Below the pieces are notes generated by a model that was not told the DNA's origin, did not search any database, and worked only from the letters and a program-made list of their open reading frames with translations. Positions 10,001 through 16,543 of a DNA stretch of 18,325 bases are shown piece after piece; position 1 is the stretch's first letter, and every line of letters begins with the position of its first letter. The position numbers were made by a program, and so were the translations under genes. Source of the stretch: Nitriliruptorales bacterium (GTDB taxonomy: Bacteria > Actinomycetota > Nitriliruptoria > Euzebyales > Egibacteraceae); assembly GCA_007126835.1 (NCBI GenBank), contig SLAO01000079.1, positions 1 through 18,325 of the forward strand, read 5' to 3'.

Positions 10001-10438
10001 GGCCTCGTGGGCCTGCGAAGGCTCGTCGAGCAGGGACGAAGCCGCGAGCACCGCGATGCCCGCCCGCTCGGCAGCGCCTCGCGCGTGGGTCTTGCTGCCG
10101 GTGAGCTCGAGGACTTCGGTCGGCGGCCCGACGAACGTCACACCCGCGTCGCGGCACGCCGCCGCGAAGTCCGGCGACTCGGAAAGGAACCCGTAACCGG
10201 GGTAGATCGCATCAGCGCCCACCTCCACGGCGGTGGACACGATCTCGTCGATGTCAAGGTACGCCCGAACCGGATGTCCGGGCTCCCCGATCTCATACGC
10301 CTCGTCGGCTTTGAGGCGGTGCAGGGAGTCGCGATCCTCCCGCGTGTGCACCGCGACGGTCGTGATCCCGAGCTCGGTGGCCGCGCGAAACGCGCGGATG
10401 GCGATCTCGCCGCGGTTGGCTACGAGCAGCTTCTGCAT
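7046..10438 (-). CDS. pyc: Pyruvate carboxylase, single-chain
   Basis: A 1130-residue biotin enzyme making oxaloacetate from pyruvate, bicarbonate and ATP, refilling the TCA cycle. Domains in order: biotin carboxylase (about 1-450) with the glycine-rich KAASGGGGRGLRLV at 157-170 and EMNPRIQVEH at 291-300; carboxyltransferase (about 525-800) with TLRDAHQS (Asp537), CIKDMAG (Lys706, expected carbamylated) and HLHTHD (His735, His737) as metal ligands; a tetramerisation region; and C-terminal biotinyl domain with EAMKM, Lys1095 being the biotinylation site. Full length for the alpha4 type. The start ATG 10438 has TAGGAG at 10445-10450. It lies 32 bases after coaX and 51 before lysS, a position where mycobacteria and streptomycetes do not have it as far as I recall. 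Acetyl-CoA is the classic activator of such enzymes, so linkage to CoA synthesis genes is suggestive. Confidence 0.96.
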   Translation of the reverse strand: MQKLLVANRGEIAIRAFRAATELGITTVAVHTREDRDSLHRLKADEAYEIGEPGHPVRAYLDIDEIVSTAVEVGADAIYPGYGFLSESPDFAAACRDAGVTFVGPPTEVLELTGSKTHARGAAERAGIAVLAASSLLDEPSQAHEAAAEVGYPIFVKAASGGGGRGLRLVRQPEDLEHAVDTAMREADGAFGDPRVFLERAMVRPRHIEVQLVAGADGGVIHLYERDCSLQRRHQKVLELAPAPNLPPALREQICADAVTFGKAVGYRNVGTVEFLVENATSPDARHVFIEMNPRIQVEHTVTEEVTDVDIVASQLRIAAGATLEDLGLSQERISVRGVAAQARITTEDPANNFRPDTGRISAYRSAGGPGIRLDAGSAFVGGEVSPFFDSMLVKLTARGSDLEVAARRARRALAEFRVRGVRTNMRFLQAVLADPDFLAGDLSTAFIDERPHLLHATAGANRAQRLAMYLADQTVNGRHGQAPTTPEPAEKLPQLEKGATPPAGSRDLLDELGPDGFARWLRDREELAVTDTTLRDAHQSLLATRMRTYDALTAAPHLAHGLPQLLSLEAWGGATFDVALRFLYEDPWERLERLRDAVPNICLQMLLRGRNLLGYTAYPEHAVRAFVEEARTAGIDVFRIFDALNDVEQMRVAIAATRDAGGLAEGTLCYTGDLHDPSESVYTLDHYLRVAEGVIDAGAHVLCIKDMAGLLRPRAARTLVTALRQRFDAPVHLHTHDTAGGQLATYLAAIDAGVDAVDGAAAPLSGMTSQPSLAAIVASTDGGDRETGLSLDALGQLEPYWEAVRKLYGPFESGLQSPTGTVYRHEIPGGQLSNLRQQATALGLGERFHEVEEAYARCDTLLGRLIKVTPTSKVVGDLALYLVSSGLDVAELEAHPERYDLPDSVIGFLRGELGTPPGGWPEPFRSRVLAARGESPTGAAPDSAVELPAEAGPARRLALSRLQFPQPTSAFETAREEWFDVSVLPTSAFFYGLRQGSEVVFDLQRGVRIYASLQAVSDADERGFRTVLLEVNGQVRPIEVRDRSITSGVADVEKADRTDPTHVAAPLTGVVTWAAERGSHVAAGDPVATVEAMKMESSISAPHDGRVARVAAGAGTAVEPGDLVLVVEQ

Positions 10439-10470
10439 TCAACGCTCCTACAGATCGGGGATGTCCAAGC

Positions 10471-11238
10471 CTAGGTGTTGCGCTCCCACACCATTCGCAA
10501 ACCGGTGAGCGTGAGCCACGGGTCGTGCTCGGTGATCGATCGGCACGCCGCCACGATGTCGGGTGCCAGCCCGCCCGTGGCGATCACGACGGGCGCATCG
10601 CGCAGCTCGGCGGCGATCTCCTCGACGATGCGGTCGACCGCGCCGGCGAACCCGTACACCGCCCCCGAGCGCATCGCCTCGACCGTGCTCCGGCCGATGG
10701 CGCTGGCCGGGGCCGTCAACTCGATGCGTGGCAGCTGCGCACCGCGGGCGGACAGGGCATGCACGCTGGTGGCCACCCCCGGCGCGATCGCACCCCCGAG
10801 GAAGGCCCCCGAAGGCCCGTACACGTCGAAGCTAGTCGCGGTGCCGAAGTCCACGACCACCCCCGGGCCCCCGTACTGCTCGTACGCCGCCAACGCGTTG
10901 ACGATCCGGTCGGCTCCGACCTCGCGTGGGTTGTCGACCGACACGGCCATCCCCGTGCGCACGCCGGGCCCCACCACCACCGGGGCGAACTGGAAGTACT
11001 TGTGGGTCATGACCCGCAGCATCTCGGTGACCACCGGCACCGACGAGCTCGCCACGACACCGTGGACGTTGCGCGAGAACGACAGGTCGGCGTAGCTCAT
11101 CAACCCGCCGAACAGCAGCGCGAGCTCGTCAGGTGTGCGGTCGGCCTCGGTCGAGATGCGCCAGTGCCGGACGAGCTGTGCGCCTTCGAACACGCCGATG
11201 ACGGTCTGGGAGTTCCCGACGTCGACGGCAAGCAGCAT
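10471..11238 (-). CDS. coaX: Type III pantothenate kinase
   Basis: A 255-residue ASKHA-fold kinase phosphorylating pantothenate, the first step from vitamin B5 to coenzyme A; type III enzymes are not inhibited by CoA and need a monovalent cation. Seen: the N-terminal phosphate-binding loop DVGNSQTVIG (6-15), GADR (108-111) whose Asp110 is the expected catalytic base, the second phosphate motif DFGTATSFDV (130-139), and TGGLAPDI (221-228). Length is normal. The ATG start at 11238 is preceded by AGAGGT at 11245-11250. It follows panC after 34 bases, so pantothenate synthesis and its phosphorylation are in the same transcription unit. No CoaA-type kinase is in the window. Confidence 0.95.
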   Translation of the reverse strand: MLLAVDVGNSQTVIGVFEGAQLVRHWRISTEADRTPDELALLFGGLMSYADLSFSRNVHGVVASSSVPVVTEMLRVMTHKYFQFAPVVVGPGVRTGMAVSVDNPREVGADRIVNALAAYEQYGGPGVVVDFGTATSFDVYGPSGAFLGGAIAPGVATSVHALSARGAQLPRIELTAPASAIGRSTVEAMRSGAVYGFAGAVDRIVEEIAAELRDAPVVIATGGLAPDIVAACRSITEHDPWLTLTGLRMVWERNT

Positions 11239-11272
11239 CTGATGACCTCTCGGGCAGCGGCGCGCTGGGAGT

Positions 11273-12172
11273 CTAGTGCCCGGCGCCGGCGTCGACTCCC
11301 ACAGCGGAAAGCGCGACGTTGTCGATCAACCGGACGCCACCCACGCGGGCGGCCACCAGCGCGCGCGCGGGACCCCGCACGGTGCCCGACAGCGGCTCGA
11401 GCGTCTCGGGGTCGGCGACCTCGGCGTAGTCGAGGTCGACCCCGGGAGCCTCGGCAAGGGCCCCGTGCAGGCGCGCACGGGCGGTGCCGGCGTCCCCGTC
11501 CCAGGCCTTTGCCACGGCGTGCAGCGCTGCTGACAGGGCAAGGGCACGGCGGCGGTCGTGCTCGGACAGGCCCACGTTGCGGCTCGACAGCGCGAGGCCG
11601 TCGGGTTCCCGGATCAGCGGGCACGCCACGATCTGCACACCGAGGTCGAGGTCGGCCACGAGCCGCCGGACGACGAGCAGCTGCTGGTAGTCCTTCTCGC
11701 CGAAGTACGCGCGGTCGGGTCGCGAAGACGCCAGCAGCTTGGTCACGATCGTGGCCACACCGTCGAAGTGCCCTGGTCGCCGTGCACCCTCGAGGACCTC
11801 GGTCAGCCCTGCCACGCGCACGGTGGTGCGCAGCCCGGCGGGAGTGAACCCTGCGGCAGCGGGCGTGAAGCACACGTCGACCCCGCGTGCGGCCAGCAGC
11901 TCGAGGTCGCGGGCCAGGTCCCGCGGGTAGGTCTCGAAGTCTTCGGCGGGGCCGAACTGCAACGGGTTGACGAAGATGCTGACGACGACGTGGTCGCACT
12001 CGGCAACCGCCCGGTCGACCAGGGATAGGTGCCCGTCGTGGAGCGCACCCATGGTCGGCACCAGGCCCCAGGTCGCCTCCCGCGGCGCGCCGTGGACCGT
12101 TGCGCGGAGGGCCTCGACGGTGTCGACCCGGACAGGCCGGGAGCCCATCCCGGTCGGCACGGCGTCACTCAT
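11273..12172 (-). CDS. panC: Pantothenate synthetase (pantoate--beta-alanine ligase)
   Basis: A 299-residue cytoplasmic ligase joining pantoate and beta-alanine with ATP. Motifs: PTMGALHDGHLSLV (39-52) with the HxGH nucleotide site, FVNPLQF (67-73), GHFDGVATIVTKL (134-146), FGEKDYQQ (157-164) and LALSSRN (193-199), the KMSKS-like loop. The ATG at 12172 overlaps the end of the DUF2520 gene by 8 bases and has GGAGG at 12178-12182, so translation is likely coupled. The usual partner panD (aspartate decarboxylase, beta-alanine source), next to panC in mycobacteria, is absent here, as is panB, so both must be encoded elsewhere. Confidence 0.96.
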   Translation of the reverse strand: MSDAVPTGMGSRPVRVDTVEALRATVHGAPREATWGLVPTMGALHDGHLSLVDRAVAECDHVVVSIFVNPLQFGPAEDFETYPRDLARDLELLAARGVDVCFTPAAAGFTPAGLRTTVRVAGLTEVLEGARRPGHFDGVATIVTKLLASSRPDRAYFGEKDYQQLLVVRRLVADLDLGVQIVACPLIREPDGLALSSRNVGLSEHDRRRALALSAALHAVAKAWDGDAGTARARLHGALAEAPGVDLDYAEVADPETLEPLSGTVRGPARALVAARVGGVRLIDNVALSAVGVDAGAGH

Positions 12173-13064
12173 CGTCTCCTCCGGGCTCGTCGTCGTCGAG
12201 CACGGCCGCCACCGCGGCGGTGCTGACGTCGTCGAGACCGGCGCGGCGGGCGTACGACAGCGTCAGCCGCGCCAGCGCCCGGTAGGCGTCCACCGCTTCG
12301 GGCATGACCACCGCGAGCTCTTGTAAGTGTGCCGCCACCGTGCCGGCATCCCCGCGGCGCACGGGTCCGGTCAGTGCCGCGGCCCCATGCTCGGCGGCGC
12401 CTGCAGCCGACGCGGTGGACAGCGGGCCCAAGAACGGGTGCGGGTCGGCGATCCCAGCAGCGGCAAGGAGGTCACGGGCCAACGCGACCACGGCCGCCGT
12501 GGCGTTCGAACCCACCGTCAACGCCGTGTGGTACAGCAGGCGGGCGGAATCGGGGACGCGGACGGGGCGGCCGCCCAGGTCGGCGACGAGCCGCTCGGCC
12601 CACCCGTGGTCACGCGAGTCGGCGGTGACCGCCCACGCCGCGCCCGGCAGCCGCGCCCGCCCGTCGTCGGGGGACGGGAAGGTCTGCGCGGGGTGGCAGG
12701 CGGCGACCTTCGCCCCGGCCAGCCGAGCGGGATGCAGTGGCGCCAGCCCGAACCCGCCGGCCACGTGCACCCAGCGGCTGCCCGTGCGTACCCCGTCATC
12801 TCGCGCCACGGCACGCACCACGTCGGTCAGCGCGTCGTCGGATACGCACAGCAGCACCAGGTCGGCGTCAGCGGCCGCCAGCGTGGGCGAGGTCTCCACC
12901 GCGTCGGGCACGCGAGCGCGGAAGTCGGCCAGGGCGCTGGGACCGCGGCCGGCGACGGCCACGACCCGGTAGCGGGCCGCCGGCAGCGCGGACGCCAGCG
13001 CCGTGCCCACCCGTCCCGGCCCGACGATGGCCACCCGCTCGGAGGTGGTCTCCCGGCCCGTCAC
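12165..13064 (-). CDS. Rossmann-like and DUF2520 domain protein, candidate ketopantoate reductase
   Basis: A 299-residue protein with an N-terminal dinucleotide fold, VAIVGPGRVGTALASAL (11-27), and a C-terminal helical DUF2520 domain with CHPAQTFP (123-130), LTVGSNATA (182-190) and LTGPVRRGD (231-239), all hallmarks of this family. The layout resembles ProC and ketopantoate reductases. GTG 13064 is chosen because it overlaps the folK stop in a GTGA quartet and sits 10 residues before the Rossmann strand; the open frame continues 119 codons upstream without similarity and overlaps folK. The position just before panC, with 8-base overlap, fits NADPH-dependent reduction of ketopantoate to pantoate. 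A DUF2520-like protein has, to my recollection, been described as such an enzyme (PanG of Francisella). Function here is inferred, not shown. Confidence 0.85.
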   Translation of the reverse strand: MTGRETTSERVAIVGPGRVGTALASALPAARYRVVAVAGRGPSALADFRARVPDAVETSPTLAAADADLVLLCVSDDALTDVVRAVARDDGVRTGSRWVHVAGGFGLAPLHPARLAGAKVAACHPAQTFPSPDDGRARLPGAAWAVTADSRDHGWAERLVADLGGRPVRVPDSARLLYHTALTVGSNATAAVVALARDLLAAAGIADPHPFLGPLSTASAAGAAEHGAAALTGPVRRGDAGTVAAHLQELAVVMPEAVDAYRALARLTLSYARRAGLDDVSTAAVAAVLDDDEPGGDDE

Positions 13065-13735
13065 GCGGACTCGTCCGTGTCGGCGCCGTCGTCCCGGTTC
13101 GCCTGATCCGCCGGGCCGGCCGCGCGCGGGTCGGGCGTGCGGATCTGCGTCCCCACGAGATGGACACCTTCGACGGGCGCGAGCGCGGCCAACGCGGTGG
13201 CCAGCGAGCGACCGTCGGGAAGGGTCGCCCCCGGCGCCACCTCGATCAGGGGGATCAGGACGAAGGCGCGCTCGGTCAGCCGGGGGTGGGGGATCTCCAG
13301 GCGGCGCGTCGCGACCACGCGCTGCTCGTACAACAGCAGATCGATGTCCATCGTGCGCGGTCCCCACCGGACCGAGCGCACCCGCCCGAGCGCCTGCTCG
13401 ACGGCCTGGCAGGCGGCCCACAGCCTGCGAGGGCTGCGCCGGGTCGCCACGCGGATGGCGAGGTTCAAGTACGGATCCTGCGCAGGCCCTCCGACGGGCT
13501 CGGTCTCGTAGACCCCCGACACCGCGTCGACCCTGATGGCGGGGCGTCCATGCAGCAGGTCCACGGCCGACTGCAGCGCGGTGAGGCGATCCCCGACGTT
13601 TGAACCCAGTCCCAGGAAGGCGAACGCCTCACGACCCCGGGGGGGCAGCAGCGCGCTGGCGACCTCGCGGGGGGCGGCCCGGCGGGCGCCCCAGCCCACG
13701 CGCTGCGTGGGATTTTCGCTGCCGGCGGAGCTCAC
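13061..13735 (-). CDS. folK: 2-amino-4-hydroxy-6-hydroxymethyldihydropteridine pyrophosphokinase
   Basis: HPPK transfers pyrophosphate from ATP to 6-hydroxymethyl-dihydropterin, making the FolP substrate. Seen: FLGLGSNVGDR (about 40-50), YETEPVG, DPYLNLAI, GPRTMDIDLLLY (125-136) whose two Asp residues bind magnesium, and PHPRLTERAFVLIPL (149-163). The chosen start is GTG 13735, which overlaps the folB stop as GTGA; this leaves about 38 residues of Arg/Ala-rich leader before the fold. An alternative GTG at 13699 would shorten the leader by 12. The protein is 224 residues, longer than the usual 160-180, with extra sequence at both ends (acidic tail ending DDGADTDESA). It overlaps the DUF2520 start by four bases. 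The DUF3180 membrane gene that often follows folK in actinobacteria is missing. Confidence 0.94.
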   Translation of the reverse strand: MSSAGSENPTQRVGWGARRAAPREVASALLPPRGREAFAFLGLGSNVGDRLTALQSAVDLLHGRPAIRVDAVSGVYETEPVGGPAQDPYLNLAIRVATRRSPRRLWAACQAVEQALGRVRSVRWGPRTMDIDLLLYEQRVVATRRLEIPHPRLTERAFVLIPLIEVAPGATLPDGRSLATALAALAPVEGVHLVGTQIRTPDPRAAGPADQANRDDGADTDESA

Positions 13736-14091
13736 GGGCGAGTCCGATGTACGACGACGCCGATGTCGGAGCATTCCACGGGAAGGGCGACATCGGGCTT
13801 GGACACCCGGACGCGCGCGCTGTGGACCTTCGGGTGCTCCAGGGCGAGGTCGGCCAAGTGTCCGGCGAGCGCCTCGACCAGGTCGAAGCGCGTGCCGGTG
13901 ATCCCCGCAACGAGGCGTCGGGCGAGCTCGCCGTAGTCGACGGTGTCGCTGAGCTGGTCGCTGGCCTGTGCGGCCGCCAGGTCGGCGTCGACGTCGACGT
14001 CGACCACGAAGGTCTGACCCTCTCGCTGCTCGGTCGGGTACACCCCGTGGTAGCCAAAGGCGCGCAGGCCGCGGATCTCGATCCGGTCCAT
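13732..14091 (-). CDS. folB: Dihydroneopterin aldolase
   Basis: A 119-residue T-fold enzyme cleaving 7,8-dihydroneopterin to hydroxymethyl-dihydropterin and glycolaldehyde. Seen: RIEIRGLRAFGYHGVYPTEQ (3-22), TFVVDVDV, DTVDYGEL (49-56), LVEALAGHLADLAL (71-84) with the substrate-binding Glu73, and RVRVSKPDVALP (93-104) with catalytic Lys98. Two adjacent start codons exist, GTG 14094 and ATG 14091; ATG is preferred because GGAGG at 14096-14100 is then 4 bases away rather than 1. The stop overlaps the folK start as GTGA. It lies 82 bases after the NTF2-like gene, the largest internal gap of the folate segment. Confidence 0.95.
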   Translation of the reverse strand: MDRIEIRGLRAFGYHGVYPTEQREGQTFVVDVDVDADLAAAQASDQLSDTVDYGELARRLVAGITGTRFDLVEALAGHLADLALEHPKVHSARVRVSKPDVALPVECSDIGVVVHRTRP

Positions 14092-14173
14092 CACGCCTCC
14101 TCACCGCGCCACCGCTGGCTTTTCCACACCCTAACCCACGGGCGCCTGGCGGCCCGGCAGCCACGCAGGGCAC
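14092..14173 (-). promoter_or_regulatory. 82-base gap before folB with possible internal promoter
   Basis: This is the largest break between folE and coaX. On the minus strand the gap contains GTTAGGGTGTGG, whose TAGGGT resembles the -10 candidate seen before the reductase gene at 597-602, followed by the strong GGAGG at 14096-14100 that fixes the folB ATG. No convincing -35 is present. An internal promoter for folB-folK-DUF2520-panC is possible but unproven. Confidence 0.25.
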
Positions 14174-14587
14174 TTACAGGCGGCGCAGGACCGGGGACGC
14201 GTGATGGCCGAGGATGCGCCACCGGCGACCGGCCCCGGGCACGAAGACGTTGGTGACCATCGCCTGGCCGGGCCCGATGCCGCGACCGGCACCGCTGCGC
14301 TTGAGCACCCATTCGGTGCAGGTGACCACGCCGACGTCGCCCAGCATCCGGGGCCGGACATCGGTGACGATGAACTCGATGAACTCCGTGGTCGCGATGA
14401 CCCGCTCCCACGACCCGCGGACGGCTTCCCACCCGACCACGGTGTCCCAGCCGGGCTGCGTGCACCACGCGTCGTCCCGCTGAGCCCACAGCGCCGCGAG
14501 ACGCTCGATGTCGAGCGCCTCGACCGCGGCGTAGAAGGTCTCGTGGGCGCGCTCGAGCCCGGCCAGGTCGACCCCAGCCGGGTTCAC
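14174..14587 (-). CDS. SnoaL/NTF2-like fold protein in the folate operon
   Basis: A 137-residue single-domain protein with the alpha/beta-barrel NTF2-like (SnoaL_3-type) signature: an N-terminal helix with FYAAVEALDIERLAALWAQ, then WCTQPGWDTVVGWEAVRGSW (41-60), then strands ending in RWRILGHHASPVL. GTG 14587 overlaps the folP stop as GTGA, so it is probably translated together with FolP. Streptomyces and relatives carry a nuclear-transport-factor-2-like protein in the same place between folP and folB, so the link is conserved and not accidental. The fold forms a small-molecule pocket used by isomerases, cyclases and hydrolases. The function is unknown; a role in pterin chemistry, such as the missing dihydroneopterin triphosphate dephosphorylation, is only a hypothesis. 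Confidence 0.8.
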   Translation of the reverse strand: MNPAGVDLAGLERAHETFYAAVEALDIERLAALWAQRDDAWCTQPGWDTVVGWEAVRGSWERVIATTEFIEFIVTDVRPRMLGDVGVVTCTEWVLKRSGAGRGIGPGQAMVTNVFVPGAGRRWRILGHHASPVLRRL

Positions 14588-15696
14588 CGTCGAGCCCGGC
14601 GCAGCGCAGCCCCGACGCGGATGGTGCGCACGGTCTCTGCCACGTCGTGCGCGCGCACGACGCCCGCGCCGTCGGCGGCGGCCAGCGCCGCGACGGCCAA
14701 GCTGCCCTCCAAGCGGTTATCGACGGGCTGCCCGTCGAGCAACGTCCCGAGGAAGCTCTTGCGCGACGCCCCGATGAGCACCGGGCGCCCGAGGCTGCGA
14801 AGCTGCGGTACCGCGCCGACGAGAGCCGCACTTTGCTCGGCGGTCTTCGCGAAGCCGATGCCGGGGTCGAGCACCACCCGTTCCCGCGGGATGCCCGCCG
14901 CGACGCACCGGTCGAGGCCCTCGGCCAGGTATTCGTAGACGTCCGCGACCACGTCGGCGTAGTCCGTGTGCTGCTGCATGTCCGCCGGTGTGCCGCGGAT
15001 GTGCATCAGCACGTAGGCCGCGCCGAGCTCGGCGACGGCGTCGAGCAGTTCGGACTGGCCGCCGCCGACGTCGTTGACGATCGAGGCCCCGGCGGCGATC
15101 GCACGGCGCGCCACCGCGGCCTTGGTGGTGTCGATGCTGACCACGCGGCCATCGCCGGCGAGGGCCTCGACCACGGGGACCACCCGGTGCAGCTCCTCCT
15201 CGAGTCCGACCGGCGACGAGCCAGGGCGCGTCGATTCGCCACCGACGTCGATGATGTCCGCGCCGGCCGCGGACTGTGCTCGGCCCCTGGCGATGGCGGG
15301 GCGGGGGTGATCGGACGGGTACACCTGCCCCCCGTCAGCAAAGGAGTCGGGGGTGACGTTGAGCACCGCCATCACCGCCGGGCGCTCGGCGAGGTCAAGC
15401 CCGAGCTCGCCGGGCAGGTCGAGTGGGGGTGTCGGCGAGGTCCACGCGGCCACCGCGCGCTCGGCGGCGCCGCGCAGAGCGTCAGCCCGGTCCCGGTCGA
15501 GCGCCCGTCCAGCCGCCCGGGCCAGCGCCGCAACCGTGGACACGGCCGTCAGCCGGCCGTCGCGCAGCTCGACTGCCGCTCCAGAAGACGCCCACGCCGC
15601 CCGCAGCGGCTCGGGCGCGTCGATGCCGGAGACCACCAGGCGAACCTGCGCGGCCGCCCCCAACCCGGCCTCGACCACCCGGACCGTCGGCTGCAC
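14584..15696 (-). CDS. folP: Dihydropteroate synthase with N-terminal extension
   Basis: Joins 6-hydroxymethyl-dihydropterin pyrophosphate and p-aminobenzoate; the sulfonamide target. The catalytic TIM barrel starts near residue 106 and holds all pterin-binding signatures: VLNVTPDSFADGG (111-123), GADIIDVGGESTRPGSS (145-161), SIDTTKAAVARRAI (187-200), NDVGGG, VLMHIRGTPADMQ (229-241), LDPGIGFAKT (276-285) and GASRKSFLG (309-317). About 105 residues precede the barrel, beginning VQPTVRVVEAGLG, so the 370-residue protein is longer than the usual 270-290. GTG 15696 is supported by GGAGGT six bases upstream (15703-15708). The extension resembles in style, but I cannot confirm, the N-terminal domain of long clostridial and archaeal FolP. 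It lies 34 bases after folE and overlaps the NTF2-like gene by four. Confidence 0.95.
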   Translation of the reverse strand: MQPTVRVVEAGLGAAAQVRLVVSGIDAPEPLRAAWASSGAAVELRDGRLTAVSTVAALARAAGRALDRDRADALRGAAERAVAAWTSPTPPLDLPGELGLDLAERPAVMAVLNVTPDSFADGGQVYPSDHPRPAIARGRAQSAAGADIIDVGGESTRPGSSPVGLEEELHRVVPVVEALAGDGRVVSIDTTKAAVARRAIAAGASIVNDVGGGQSELLDAVAELGAAYVLMHIRGTPADMQQHTDYADVVADVYEYLAEGLDRCVAAGIPRERVVLDPGIGFAKTAEQSAALVGAVPQLRSLGRPVLIGASRKSFLGTLLDGQPVDNRLEGSLAVAALAAADGAGVVRAHDVAETVRTIRVGAALRRARR

Positions 15697-15730
15697 TGTC
15701 TCACCTCCGTCCGGTGGTGGGTGGTCGTCG

Positions 15731-16468
15731 TCAGCGTGGGCTGGCGCCGCTGGCCCCGAGCGCGAGCGACATGGCCTCGGCCCGCGTGGCCGGATCATCA
15801 CGCATGACGCCCCGCACCGCACTGGTGACCGTCACCGCGCCGGGCTTGCGCACGCCGCGCATGGACATGCACAGGTGCTCTGCCTCGATGACGACGATCA
15901 CTCCTCGCGGCGCGAGCGTCTCTTCGAGGATCTCGGCGACCTGCGTGGTGATGCGCTCCTGCAGGTTGGGCCGCTTGGCGACCAAGTCGACGAGGCGGGC
16001 CAGCTTCGACAGGCCGGTGACCTGACCCGCGGTGTTGGGGATGTACCCGACGTGCGCGCGACCGATGAACGGGATGAGATGGTGCTCGCACATGCTTGCG
16101 AAGGGGATGTCCCGAATGAGGACGAGCTCGTCGTGGCCCTCCTCGAACACGACGTCGAGCACGTCGGCAGGGTCGACCAGCAATCCGGCGAAGACTTCGT
16201 CGAACATCCGGGCGACGCGCTCGGGCGTGCCGGCGATCGTCGGGTCCGAGGAGTCGACGCCCAGGCCCTCGAGCAGCAGACGCACGCCGGCTTGGAGCTT
16301 GTCGTGGTCGAACTCCGCGTCGGGGACCACGCCCGTGAACGTCCTGATCCGGTCCACGCTCGCACCGTGGCGGCTCGTCTGGCCCCGCACATCGGCTTCC
16401 TCGGCATCGGCAGCGCCCGCGCCGTTGGCGGACGCGTGCTCGTCGATCCGGCTGACCGCTTCTGTCAT
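15731..16468 (-). CDS. folE: GTP cyclohydrolase I
   Basis: A 245-residue zinc enzyme converting GTP to 7,8-dihydroneopterin triphosphate, the first folate step. The T-fold domain begins near 55 (DKLQAGVRLLLEGLGVD). Zinc ligands are Cys and His in SMCEHHLIPF and the Cys in EAEHLCMSMRG; GLSKLARLVDLVAKRPNLQE and GHDELVLIRDIPF are further conserved segments. ATG 16468 is chosen for the GGAGG at 16473-16477; the frame extends 24 codons upstream without similarity. The first 50 or so residues are an Ala/Glu/Asp-rich, probably disordered leader, longer than in most FolE proteins. It lies 75 bases after ftsH, as in Mycobacterium and Streptomyces. A small TCCCC/GGGGA hairpin at 16481-16496 precedes the ribosome-binding site. 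Confidence 0.96.
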   Translation of the reverse strand: MTEAVSRIDEHASANGAGAADAEEADVRGQTSRHGASVDRIRTFTGVVPDAEFDHDKLQAGVRLLLEGLGVDSSDPTIAGTPERVARMFDEVFAGLLVDPADVLDVVFEEGHDELVLIRDIPFASMCEHHLIPFIGRAHVGYIPNTAGQVTGLSKLARLVDLVAKRPNLQERITTQVAEILEETLAPRGVIVVIEAEHLCMSMRGVRKPGAVTVTSAVRGVMRDDPATRAEAMSLALGASGASPR

Positions 16469-16480
16469 GACGCCTCCGTT

Positions 16481-16496
16481 TCCCCGTCGCTGGGGA
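16481..16496 (-). repeat. Small hairpin just upstream of the folE ribosome-binding site
   Basis: TCCCC (16481-16485) and GGGGA (16492-16496) form a 5-bp stem with a 6-base loop in the ftsH-folE gap, three bases from the GGAGG of folE. It might modulate folE translation or stabilise a processed 5' end. It is short enough to be chance. Confidence 0.25.
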
Positions 16497-16543
16497 CTTG
16501 TCGATGTGCCCGCGGTCGGTACCCGAGCTTCGGACCCCAAGGG

